DNA of 64,000 nucleotides from a bacterium. Its GTDB lineage: Bacteria > Myxococcota > UBA727 > JAUIJE01. How positions within the stretch are numbered: position 1 is the stretch's first letter; each line of letters begins with the position of its first letter. The translations under genes were made by a program, and so were the position numbers. A model generated the notes under the pieces. The model was given only the letters and a program-made list of their open reading frames with translations, was not told the origin of the DNA and made no database searches. Location: contig JAUIJE010000011.1 of the NCBI GenBank assembly GCA_030431455.1, forward strand, positions 1 through 64,000, in the 5' to 3' direction. Below are positions 56,859 to 64,000 of the stretch, one piece after another.

Positions 56859-57343
56859 TTGAGGGGGGATGTCCCATCCCTGGCAATGCTCGCATTGCTT
56901 CAGGCGAACTTCGTTCGCCCACCCTCAGAGCCTCACGGCTCGCAAGCTCGCCGATGTCGGCTGGCCATTCCGAAGGAATGGCTTCAGCAACGCGAAGCGT
57001 TGCCAGCTCACCCCCAATGTCGCTTCTCCAGGCGGCTCCGCCGCGTCGAAGCGGGTTGCATCCTGCGGATGCACTGGGCTGAAGAACGGCCGTCCGCGCG
57101 CGTGGTGGCGGACTCGAAGCGGTTCGCTGGTGGTGGTCGATGCTTCCTGCGAATACGCCGTTCCACCGCCGTGGGCGTGTGTTGGCGCGTCGACGCGGTT
57201 GCATTCAGCGGATGCAACGGGCTGAGGAGCGAATCGGACGTCGCGACCGTGCGTGGTGGGCGGGGCGGGAGCGGCGAAACCGTTCGTGGGGTTTTGGCAT
57301 CCAACGGGTCCTTCTCGAGAGGGCCCTCAGGTAGACTCCCCGC
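56859..57343. repeat. 485-bp hairpin-rich non-coding block with imperfect direct repeats
   Basis: No convincing gene. At least eight small inverted repeats stand nearly end to end: 56866-56880, 56883-56898, 56903-56919 (7-bp stem, TTC loop), 56928-56941, 56950-56961, 56964-56982 (8-bp stem, GAA loop), 56987-57003 (7-bp stem, GAA loop) and 57057-57073 (7-bp stem, TGC loop), with a variant of the last at 57199-57217. A segment of about 70 bp around the last two is repeated imperfectly (57042-57112 and 57187-57262). Short frames here have odd composition (Cys, Arg, Trp rich) and are not likely genes. The hemH -10 element closes the block. Confidence 0.75.
57332..57337 (+). promoter_or_regulatory. 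TAGACT -10 element of hemH, probable leaderless start
   Basis: TAGACT followed by CCCCGC and the ATG of hemH at 57344. The same hexamer with the same 6-bp spacing occurs before the gene at 62834. Confidence 0.58.
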
Positions 57344-58456
57344 ATGCACAAACGCGCCCTGCTCCTCGTCAATCTCGGCACGCCCGACGCGCCCACCGAG
57401 GCGGCGGTGCGGCCGTACCTCAAAGAGTTCTTGAGCGACCCACGGGTGGTCAGCATCCACCCGGTGGCGCGGTGGTTGTTGCTCAACCTCATCATCCTGC
57501 GCACCCGCCCGAAGCGGAGCGCGGCCGCGTACCAGAAGGTCTGGACCGAGGCGGGCAGCCCCTTGCTCGTCGAGAGCGAAAAGCTCACCGACAAGGTGCG
57601 GGCGTTGGTGCACCGGGACATCGACCCCGACATGCCGGTGGCGCTGGCCATGCGCTACGGCAACCCCTCCATGCAGTCGGTGATCGATCGCCTGTGCGAC
57701 GAGGGGGTCACCGAGGTGGTGTGCGTGCCCCTCTATCCACAGTTCGCCTCGGCCACCACCGGCAGCACCATCGAGAAGCTCAATGACATTCTGAACCACA
57801 AATGGACGATGCCCAGCGCCACGGTGGTGGGGGCGTTCTACGATCACCCCGGCTTCATCGAACCCCAGGCCGCCCTCGTCGAGGATGAGCTGCGCGACTT
57901 CAACGCCGACCACGTGTTGTTCTCGTTTCACGGCGTGCCCGAGGACCACATCCGGTGGGGGGACAAGTCGGGCACGCACTGCCTGGCCAAAAACGGCTGC
58001 TGCGACGAGGACGTGCCCGTCAACCGCCTCTGCTACCGCGCTCACTGCGTGCGCACCGCGAAGGCGCTGGCCGCGCGGCTCGGTCTCCCCGACGACGGCT
58101 ATTCGGTGACCTTCCAGTCGCGCCTCGGCCGCACCCCCTGGTTGCGTCCCTACACCGACGAGACCTTGGTGCGGCTCGCCCAAGACGGGGTCAAGCGCCT
58201 GGCGGTGTTCACCCCCGCCTTCGTGGCCGACTGCCTCGAGACCATCGAGGAGATCGGCATGGAGGGGCGCGAGGAATTCCTGGCCCACGGCGGGGAGGCG
58301 TTTTTCTTGGCCCCGTGTGTCAACGCCGACGACGGCTGGGCCCAGGGGTTGGTCGACATCATTCGCGACGCGGGCGGTTTTTCAAATCGGAAATTGGCGG
58401 TAGTGCAGGACGCACAACCCCGCGTGGCGGCGGCAGCCGGGGGGGCGCCGTCGTGA
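57344..58456 (+). CDS. hemH: Ferrochelatase with internal Cys cluster
   Basis: 370 residues. Inserts ferrous iron into protoporphyrin (or coproporphyrin in other lineages). Features: LLLVNLGTPDAP start, YPQFASATTGS, catalytic His in FSFHGVPEDH, and late metal-path Glu in CLETIEEI. Between the His and the second half lies HCLAKNGCCDEDVPVNRLCYRAHC, a cluster of Cys residues. Myxobacterial ferrochelatases are known to bind a [2Fe-2S] cluster with four internal Cys, so this enzyme probably does so too. It ends in an Ala/Gly/Pro-rich tail. Confidence 0.95.
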   Translation: MHKRALLLVNLGTPDAPTEAAVRPYLKEFLSDPRVVSIHPVARWLLLNLIILRTRPKRSAAAYQKVWTEAGSPLLVESEKLTDKVRALVHRDIDPDMPVALAMRYGNPSMQSVIDRLCDEGVTEVVCVPLYPQFASATTGSTIEKLNDILNHKWTMPSATVVGAFYDHPGFIEPQAALVEDELRDFNADHVLFSFHGVPEDHIRWGDKSGTHCLAKNGCCDEDVPVNRLCYRAHCVRTAKALAARLGLPDDGYSVTFQSRLGRTPWLRPYTDETLVRLAQDGVKRLAVFTPAFVADCLETIEEIGMEGREEFLAHGGEAFFLAPCVNADDGWAQGLVDIIRDAGGFSNRKLAVVQDAQPRVAAAAGGAPS

Positions 58457-58498
58457 CAAAAGCGGTGCGCCGGCTGCGCACCGCGAAAGGACGTCGGC

Positions 58499-59902
58499 AT
58501 GGCCCATCCCGAGATCGAGAACATCAAAAAGCGCGCCGAAGAGAAGTTCGACGCCACCGTCGCGCAGCTCGTCAGCTACCTGAAAATCCCCGCCATCTCC
58601 TGCGACACCGCCCACTACGGTGACGTCGAAAAGCTCGCCAGCGTGGTGCGCGGCGATCTCGAACAAGCCGGGTTCGACAACGCCCGGGTGCTCACCCTCG
58701 ACGGGGCGTTGCCTCTGGTCGCGGCGGAGCGCCTCAAGGCCGGCCCGGACAAGCCCACCGTGCTCATCTACGGCCACCTCGATCTGCAGCCGGTCAAGGG
58801 CGAGCCCTGGGAAACCCCGCCGCACGAGGCGGTCGAAAAGAACGGCCGGCTCTACGCGCGGGGGAGCGCCGACGACATGGGCGGCTGGGTCAGCCACATG
58901 GCCGCGTTGTCGAGCTGGCTCGAGGTCGCCGGCGAGCTGCCGCTCAACGTGAAGCTGGTGATCGAGGGCGAAGAGGAGATCGGTTCGCCCAACCTCGAGC
59001 GGTACATGGACGCCCACCCCGACGTGTTCGACGCCGACCTGATGGTGCTCACCGACTGCGAAAATCCCTCGCCCGAGATCCCGGGCCTGACCGTGTCGCT
59101 GCGGGGCCTGTACGAGGTCAAGCTCGAGCTTGAAGCGCTGACCTCGGACGTGCACAGCGGGCTGTGGGGCAACATGGGCCCCGACGTGTCCACCTCGCTG
59201 ATCAAGCTCTTGTCCCGCATCATCGACGACGACGGCCGGCTCAACCTCGGGCGCCAAACGGTGGACGCGGCCTGGGCCAAGGCGGCCTGGGACGTGCCCA
59301 TGGGCGACGATGTCATCCGCACCGGCGCGCACCTCATCGACGCGGTGGAGCCTTTGCCCACCCGGGACCGGGCCCCGGCGGAATGGGTCTGGCGCCAGCC
59401 CGCGCTCACCGTGCTCTCGACCACGCTGCCCCGCGAGGACCAACACAAAAACGCGCTCCGGGCCAAGGCTGCAGCGACATTGTCGATCCGGCTCGCCCCC
59501 GGCCAGACCAAAAAGGACATGCGGGCGTTGCTGGAAGAGCAGCTGCTCACCAATGTGCCTGGAGGATGCAAGGTCACCCTCACCGACATGCCCGCCTCGG
59601 CCGAGAGCTGGCTGTACGAGCCCCAGGGGCCGGCCTTCGACGCCGCCGACCGGGCCTACGAAAAGGCCTGGGGCAAAAAGCTGCTCCAGATCGGGGTGGG
59701 GGGCTCGATCCCGTTCGTGGCGTTGTTCGGCCGACGGTTCGGCGACCTGCCGCTCATCCTCAACGGGGTCATGGACCCCGAGACCGGCGCGCACGGGCCC
59801 AATGAGTCCATGCATCTCGGGGTGTTCAAAAAAGCGATCGTGGCCAACGTCTACCTGCTCGACGAGCTGAGCCAGGTGCCGGGCCTGGTTCGCCGGAAGT
59901 AG
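58499..59902 (+). CDS. M20 family peptidase (dipeptidase-like)
   Basis: 467 residues. M20 metal-site segments: IYGHLDLQPV (His, Asp), GSADDMGGWVSHMAAL (bridging Asp), EGEEEIGSPNLERY with the catalytic Glu, and TDCENP. A late Gly-rich stretch GVGGSIPFVALFGRRFG and HGPNESMHLGVF complete the site. The longer length and ARGSADDMGG fit the CNDP/dipeptidase branch, unlike the shorter M20 protein at 38180. GAAAGG before ATG 58499. Cytoplasmic; cotranscription with hemH is possible (42 bp apart). Confidence 0.92.
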   Translation: MAHPEIENIKKRAEEKFDATVAQLVSYLKIPAISCDTAHYGDVEKLASVVRGDLEQAGFDNARVLTLDGALPLVAAERLKAGPDKPTVLIYGHLDLQPVKGEPWETPPHEAVEKNGRLYARGSADDMGGWVSHMAALSSWLEVAGELPLNVKLVIEGEEEIGSPNLERYMDAHPDVFDADLMVLTDCENPSPEIPGLTVSLRGLYEVKLELEALTSDVHSGLWGNMGPDVSTSLIKLLSRIIDDDGRLNLGRQTVDAAWAKAAWDVPMGDDVIRTGAHLIDAVEPLPTRDRAPAEWVWRQPALTVLSTTLPREDQHKNALRAKAAATLSIRLAPGQTKKDMRALLEEQLLTNVPGGCKVTLTDMPASAESWLYEPQGPAFDAADRAYEKAWGKKLLQIGVGGSIPFVALFGRRFGDLPLILNGVMDPETGAHGPNESMHLGVFKKAIVANVYLLDELSQVPGLVRRK

Positions 59903-59911
59903 GGGCGGACC

Positions 59912-61354
59912 GTGACCCGCTTTCGTCGTCGAGATGTGCTCAAGGCCGGCGCCGCGGTGCCGGTGTGGTGGGCCGCGGGTTGCCCCGGCCCGGGCATGTC
60001 CGATGGGGGCCCCGACGCGGGGCTGGTCTACGACGAGCCGACCCTGGACCCCGACGCCTACGACGACCCGGAGGTCCGGGGGTTCGACGCCGAGGGGGTG
60101 ACCGTCGACGAGGCCGTGTTTTCCCTGGGGGTGTCCGCGGGGGTGATGCGGGCGACGTCGGCGGTGTTCGCCGGGCACATCGCCAGCGACGCCGCGCACC
60201 GCTTGTTGGTGTGGCGCGACGGCGCGGCCGCGGGGGAGATCAAGGTGGTGGCGGACCTGCCGGTGGCCCGGGACGAGGACCACAACGTGCGGGTGCCGGT
60301 CAACGACCTCGCCCCCGGCACGTGGTACCGCTATGCACTATTTTCTGATGACCTGAGCACCCGCAGCGTCATCGGCCGGGTCAAGACCGCCTACCCCGAC
60401 GATTGGCGTTGGCCGGTCACGGTGGGGGCGATGACCTGCACCAACTTCCGCAACCAGCCGTACACCGCGCTGGAGGTGCTCGCTGACGAGGAGGTGGACG
60501 TGCTCGTTCACCTCGGGGACATGAGCTACAACGACGGGGCCACCACCCGCCCCGCGTACGGCGAGAAGTGGCGCCAGACGCTGGCCGATCCCGGCTACCG
60601 CGCGGTGTTGCCCACCGCCGGCCTCTACTACACCTGGGACGACCACGAGATCGCCAACAACCTCAACCCCGAGGAGCTCGACCCCGATCAGCTCCGGGCC
60701 GCCCGCGAATCGTTGCACAGCCACGTGCCCGCGGCCCGGGACGCCGCGGGGGAGTTGTTCACGTCGTTTCGCTGGGGACACACCGTCGAGTTCATCGTGC
60801 TCGACAGCCGCAGCCGCCGCACCCCGTCCCGGCGCAACGAGGACGTGGGCGCCTACCTGGGCGCCGACCAGCACGCCTGGCTGAAGCAACGCCTGGCCGA
60901 GTCACCCTGTCACTTCAAGGTCGTGCTCAACTCCGTGCCCGTCACCGAGATGACCGATCTCTGGCTGCTGCAAGGCGACCGCTGGCAAGGCTACCGCCCC
61001 GCGCGCGATGACCTGATGGGCTGGCTCGAGCAAGAGGACGTGCGGCGGGTGATCTTTCTCAGCGGCGATTTTCACATCGGGTTCGCTGGGCGCGTGTGCC
61101 CCGAAGGCTACGGCGCGCGCTTGTACGAGGTGGCGGTCGGCCCCTCGGGCAACCTCGGCAACCCCCTGGGCTTTTTGGCCGAGGACCCGGAGCTGCGCCC
61201 GGACGTGTTCCCCGACGACCAGTTCTTTTACGGGCGGGGCAAGATCGCGGCCACGATGTTGACCTTCGATCCCATTGCCGACGAGGTTCGGGTGGTGTTC
61301 AAGGACGGCAACACCGGCGAGGTGTTGTACGACGGAGTTCTCGATGAGTTCTGA
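59912..61354 (+). CDS. PhoD-like alkaline phosphatase/phosphodiesterase, Tat-exported
   Basis: 480 residues. N-terminus RFRRRDVLKAG is a twin-arginine signal, followed by AAGC, so it may also be lipid-modified. An Fn3-like N-terminal domain (about 70-155) precedes the metallophosphatase core: HLGDMSYND, YYTWDDHEIANN, SGDFHIGF. These supply the metal ligands of PhoD, which needs iron and calcium in Bacillus. Likely hydrolyses phosphodiesters or monoesters in the envelope. GTG 59912 with AGGGGCGG upstream. Overlaps the next gene by 11 bp. Confidence 0.9.
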   Translation: MTRFRRRDVLKAGAAVPVWWAAGCPGPGMSDGGPDAGLVYDEPTLDPDAYDDPEVRGFDAEGVTVDEAVFSLGVSAGVMRATSAVFAGHIASDAAHRLLVWRDGAAAGEIKVVADLPVARDEDHNVRVPVNDLAPGTWYRYALFSDDLSTRSVIGRVKTAYPDDWRWPVTVGAMTCTNFRNQPYTALEVLADEEVDVLVHLGDMSYNDGATTRPAYGEKWRQTLADPGYRAVLPTAGLYYTWDDHEIANNLNPEELDPDQLRAARESLHSHVPAARDAAGELFTSFRWGHTVEFIVLDSRSRRTPSRRNEDVGAYLGADQHAWLKQRLAESPCHFKVVLNSVPVTEMTDLWLLQGDRWQGYRPARDDLMGWLEQEDVRRVIFLSGDFHIGFAGRVCPEGYGARLYEVAVGPSGNLGNPLGFLAEDPELRPDVFPDDQFFYGRGKIAATMLTFDPIADEVRVVFKDGNTGEVLYDGVLDEF

Positions 61355-62171
61355 CCTGCCCGAAAATGACGGCCCGCCGCCGAAGAAGCCGCGGCCCCCC
61401 GGGGGCAAGTACCGCCGGCAAAAGCCTTCGGCCCAAAACGCGGCCGAAGCGGACGAGTACGAAGACGAGCCGCCGATGATGCACGTGACCCCGACCGGGT
61501 TGGTGTTCGACGGGCCCGAGGACGCCCCCGCGACGTTGATTCTCGCCCACGGGGCGGGCGCCCCCCTCGACCACCCCTGGATGAACGACATGGTGGCCGC
61601 GCTCGCGACCAAGGGCATTCGCATTGTGCGCTTCAACTTTCCGTACATGCAGCAGGCCCAACGCACCGGCCAGCGCAAACCCCCCAATCACATGGACACC
61701 CTGCTCGAAGCCTACGAGCAGGTGATCGAGCTCGTCGGGGACCCCGGCGAGCTCTACATCGGCGGCAAGTCGATGGGGGGCCGGGTGGCGTCCATGCTCG
61801 CCGACGACGTCGGGGCCAAGGGCGTGGTCTGTCTCGGCTACCCCTTCCATCCCCCCGGGCAGCTGGAGCGGGTGCGCACCGAGCACCTTTATGCACAGAA
61901 GACCCCGACGTTGATCGTGCAGGGCACGCGCGACCCCTTCGGCACCAAGTATGAAATCGAGAGCTACGACCTCGCCGCCACCGTGCGGGTGGTGTTCATC
62001 GACGACGGTGACCACGGGCTGTGTCCGCGGAAGATGACCGGGCGCACCCAGGCCGACGGGCTGGCCGAGGCCGCGGACGCGGTAGCGCGGTTCATCGAGT
62101 CCAAGGAGCGGGGCAAGAGCCGCCGCTCTCGGTTGGTCCGGCCCAAGCACGTGATCCCGGGCCAGAGCTGA
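61344..62171 (+). CDS. Alpha/beta-hydrolase (KANL3/dienelactone-hydrolase-like)
   Basis: 275 residues, cytoplasmic. A charged, Pro/Lys-rich N-terminal 60 residues precede the hydrolase core: LAHGAGAPLDHPWMNDM (oxyanion region), nucleophile elbow GGKSMGGRVA, acid in QGTRDPFG, and His in DDGDHGL. This arrangement is common in the bacterial alpha/beta family related to KANL3. Substrate unknown. GGAG upstream of ATG 61344, which lies inside the 3' end of the PhoD gene. Confidence 0.88.
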   Translation: MSSDLPENDGPPPKKPRPPGGKYRRQKPSAQNAAEADEYEDEPPMMHVTPTGLVFDGPEDAPATLILAHGAGAPLDHPWMNDMVAALATKGIRIVRFNFPYMQQAQRTGQRKPPNHMDTLLEAYEQVIELVGDPGELYIGGKSMGGRVASMLADDVGAKGVVCLGYPFHPPGQLERVRTEHLYAQKTPTLIVQGTRDPFGTKYEIESYDLAATVRVVFIDDGDHGLCPRKMTGRTQADGLAEAADAVARFIESKERGKSRRSRLVRPKHVIPGQS

Positions 62172-62183
62172 CCCGGTCCGGGC

Positions 62184-62729
62184 TCACTTCTTCGCGGCTT
62201 TGTCGTCGGGGTTGGCCGGGTCGGCCCCGTCGTGCTGGGCGGGCACGAACACCAGCGACGCGCTGTTGATGCAGTGACGTTGCCCGGTGGGGGGCGGTCC
62301 GTCGGGGAAGCGGTGGCCGAGGTGGCCGCCGCACCGGCTGCAGAGCAGCTCTTCGCGGACCATGCCGAAGCTGGTGTCGGTCTCGATCTTCACCGCCTTG
62401 TCGTCGATGGGTCGGGTGTAGCTCGGCCACCCGGTGCCGGACTTGAACTTGTCTTTGCTCGCGTACAGCGGCTGGTTGCAGCCCGCGCAGTGGTACACGC
62501 CTTCGTGTTTGTTGTTCCAGTACTGGCCGGTGAAAGCGCGTTCGGTGCCTTTCTCCCGCAGCACATGGTACTGGATGTCGTTGAGCTGTTTTTTCCACTC
62601 GGCTTCGGTTTTCATCACCGGGTACACCTCCGGGGATTTTTGGGCGGCGTCGGTGGGGGCCGCGCTCGAACACGCCGCGACCAGAAGAGCGCCCGCCACC
62701 GCCAGTGAAAGTTTGTGCGTTTGGTTCAT
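62184..62729 (-). CDS. msrB: Methionine-R-sulfoxide reductase lipoprotein
   Basis: 181 residues. Lipobox LVAAC (Cys about 20), so the enzyme is envelope-anchored. MsrB core: structural zinc Cys pairs CAGC and CSRC, GTGWPSY substrate site, GHLGHRFPDGP, and catalytic Cys in RHCINSASL. Reduces methionine-R-sulfoxide in exported proteins, so it protects envelope proteins from oxidation. AGGAGG before ATG 62729. Most MsrB proteins are cytoplasmic, so the lipoprotein form is worth noting. Confidence 0.94.
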   Translation of the reverse strand: MNQTHKLSLAVAGALLVAACSSAAPTDAAQKSPEVYPVMKTEAEWKKQLNDIQYHVLREKGTERAFTGQYWNNKHEGVYHCAGCNQPLYASKDKFKSGTGWPSYTRPIDDKAVKIETDTSFGMVREELLCSRCGGHLGHRFPDGPPPTGQRHCINSASLVFVPAQHDGADPANPDDKAAKK

Positions 62730-62821
62730 CGCGCCTCCTGTTGTTTGTTCTACGAACCCGGGGGGAAAAGTGTTGCCGGGCGCGGGGTTGCCGCGGGGAT
62801 GGGCAGATCCGGCGGACGCGC

Positions 62822-62827
62822 TAGACT
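62822..62827 (+). promoter_or_regulatory. TAGACT -10 element, probable leaderless start
   Basis: TAGACT followed by CGCGGC and the ATG at 62834. Identical in hexamer and spacing to the hemH element at 57332. Confidence 0.55.
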
Positions 62828-62833
62828 CGCGGC

Positions 62834-63799
62834 ATGCGCAAGTTGTTGAATGTTTTCGCGGTGTTGTTGTTGGCCTCGGGGTGCCCGGGCGAGGGCGGGG
62901 CGGACGCGGGGCCGGCCGACGCCGCCGGTGACGGTGACGGTGACGGTGACGGTGACGGAGATGGAGATGGAGATGGAGATGGAGATGGGGATGGAGATGG
63001 GCCGCCCGACGGCGGAGCCGTCGACGCCGGTTCTTCAGGGGATGGGGATGGTGACGGCGACGGGGATGGGGATGGGGATGGGGATGGAGATGGGCCGCCC
63101 GACGGCGGAGCCGTCGACGCCGGTTCTTCAGGCGACGCGGGTGGGGTCGACGCGGGGGGGCCCGACGCGGGGGTGACGTACCCGTTGCCGGGGTTCGGTG
63201 CGATCAGTGGCATGTGCGATGTGATCGACGATGAGCTGTTGAGCCCGGCCCCGAGCGTGTTTCGCAATCACATTGACTTCATGGATGACCCCTTCGATGA
63301 CCCGGCGGACGCGCCCTACCTGACCCCGGGGGGGCAACAAATCCTCGACGAGGACAACGCGGGGGGCAGTTCGCTCTATTCGGAGATGTTCGCGTACGAG
63401 GTCTTGGCCCGGTGTGAAGGCGCCGACCTGCTCAAGACCGAGACCACGATCGTCTACGACCCGCTGCACACGGGATCGATCACCGACTTCTTGGTGGAGA
63501 TGGACGCGCTGAAGGTGGGGGTGAGCGTGGTGCGGGCGTTCAAGTTTCCGCCGGGTTCGGAATACACCGTGGCCGACGCCCAGGCGAAAATGGAAGAGAA
63601 GCTCAGTGGCATTCTGTCCTCGTCGAGCGGGGTGGCGCCGGAGGATGCGTGGGTCAAACAAGTCCTGCACGTCATCGCCTACGCGGACATGCACGCGGAC
63701 AGCGTGGAGGCGGCGCTCGCGTTGATCGACCCCGCGATCAAAGCGGACACCATCGTGGTCATCACCGTCACCGACGGCGATGACAGTTTTGCGTACTGA
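62834..63799 (+). CDS. (DG)n-linker lipoprotein
   Basis: 321 residues. Lipobox LASGC (Cys about 17), then two (DG)n tracts, each ending in the same PPDGGAVDAGSSGD sequence, and a DAG-rich spacer. The C-terminal about 200 residues (from about 115) form an unrecognised globular domain with two or three Cys and acidic surface stretches (CDVIDDELLSPAP, FMDDPFDDPADAPYL). Probably displayed on the outer surface. Function unknown. The start is set by the lipobox; no ribosome site is present. Confidence 0.8.
   Translation: MRKLLNVFAVLLLASGCPGEGGADAGPADAAGDGDGDGDGDGDGDGDGDGDGDGDGPPDGGAVDAGSSGDGDGDGDGDGDGDGDGDGPPDGGAVDAGSSGDAGGVDAGGPDAGVTYPLPGFGAISGMCDVIDDELLSPAPSVFRNHIDFMDDPFDDPADAPYLTPGGQQILDEDNAGGSSLYSEMFAYEVLARCEGADLLKTETTIVYDPLHTGSITDFLVEMDALKVGVSVVRAFKFPPGSEYTVADAQAKMEEKLSGILSSSSGVAPEDAWVKQVLHVIAYADMHADSVEAALALIDPAIKADTIVVITVTDGDDSFAY
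62928..63132 (+). repeat. (DG)n codon tracts with an exact 53-bp duplication
   Basis: A segment of 53 bp at 62987-63039 recurs exactly at 63080-63132, a 93-bp offset. It spans the end of each (DG)n tract and the PPDGGAVDAGSSG spacer, so the linker grew by a recent in-frame duplication. Confidence 0.9.
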
Positions 63800-63915
63800 G
63801 AAAAGTGACGGCTCCCGTTTGTGCGCGCTGTCTCAGAACGGCCCAACGCAACTTTTGCGCGCGCGCTGACGATCGGTTTCTCTAGGTTGGAGGCTCACCG
63901 ATTTCGGGAGCCTTG

Positions 63916-64000
63916 ATGCAACGACCTCGTTTTTCATTCTTTGTGTTCACCGCTGCGCTGTGCGTGGCCCTGGCCGGTCCTGCCTGTGGCCCGTCGTCGA
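63916..64000 (+). CDS. Lipoprotein, N-terminus only (continues past the window)
   Basis: 28 codons are visible: MQRPRFSFFVFTAALCVALA then GPACGPSS. A hydrophobic signal ends in a lipobox (GPAC). GGGAG precedes ATG 63916, and a TAGGTT hexamer at 63883-63888 could be its -10 element. Nothing can be said about the mature protein. Confidence 0.7.
   Translation, partial: MQRPRFSFFVFTAALCVALAGPACGPSS

Noticed and set aside
56866-57217. Hairpin block as integron attC sites or a retron
   Set aside because: No integrase, reverse transcriptase or conserved core sites are visible, and the stems are too short and dissimilar.
57140-57334. Short frames in the hairpin block as genes
   Set aside because: Cys/Arg/Trp-rich translations, no ribosome sites, and the frames run through hairpins. 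hemH promoter elements lie at the end.

Overview
The window looks like chromosomal DNA of a GC-rich (about 70% by eye) Gram-negative bacterium of the Myxococcota / former deltaproteobacterial lineage. The evidence is a set of traits: proteins ending in Cys-containing, hydrophobic, Arg-rich tails of the MYXO-CTERM kind, aspartate-glycine (DG)n linkers in surface proteins, AgmX/PglI-type C-terminal domains, PknB-type kinases with PEGA domains, a ferrochelatase with an internal Cys cluster, and many lipoproteins. (DG)n linkers are common in Bradymonadia and Nannocystaceae, but I cannot fix the class. I see no tRNA, rRNA, CRISPR array, IS element, phage or integron. Gene density is high and most units are short operons with ATGA/GTGA overlaps.

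Layout. 1-7 kb: truncated anchored protein, small membrane protein, fused isobutyryl-CoA mutase (icmF), OmpA/TSP3 outer-membrane protein. 7-17 kb: secreted pentaheme cytochrome, duplicated-domain secreted protein, HELLH protein with a DUF4177-like partner, PilZ-AMIN fusion, SGNH hydrolase and beta-lactamase-fold protein. 17-23 kb: ftsK, PHB-depolymerase-like esterase with a (DG)n linker, ASCH protein, terminator. 23-30 kb: VIT/VWA protein and two small AgmX/PglI-type proteins, a membrane Fe-S oxidoreductase of the EMO type, TMEM220, hemerythrin. 30-38 kb: NtrC regulator, TPR lipoprotein, then a four-gene coupled operon with an NtrY-like kinase. 38-46 kb: M20 peptidase, ABC-F ATPase, MoxR-DUF58-BatA unit, hemE. 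46-55 kb: VWA lipoprotein, SGNH/MBOAT O-acyltransferase pair, PEGA kinase with a pentapeptide-repeat protein, DUF420 protein, helical-repeat membrane protein. 55-64 kb: deoxynucleoside kinase, a hairpin-rich intergenic block, hemH, M20 peptidase, PhoD phosphatase, alpha/beta hydrolase, MsrB lipoprotein, (DG)n lipoprotein, truncated lipoprotein.

Themes. Much of the window serves the cell envelope: anchored proteins, acylation, OmpA and TonB-like C-terminal domains. Heme supply (hemE, hemH) and electron transfer (pentaheme protein, EMO-like complex, DUF420) recur, and icmF plus the EMO-like protein suggest short- or branched-chain acyl-CoA metabolism.

The most unusual signal is not a gene. A split 13-bp word, CAATGT-N3-TG-N-A, is scattered through the window: 28 copies of the core CAATGTNNNTG by hand count, 14 per strand, mostly inside genes, in all three codon phases and often using codons that are rare here. 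It behaves like a DNA-level signal such as an uptake sequence or protein-binding site. Other notable items are the hairpin array at 56866-57217, a long hairpin enclosing a start codon at 26865-26905, and a group of genes with TANNNT-N6-ATG starts that suggests leaderless mRNAs.
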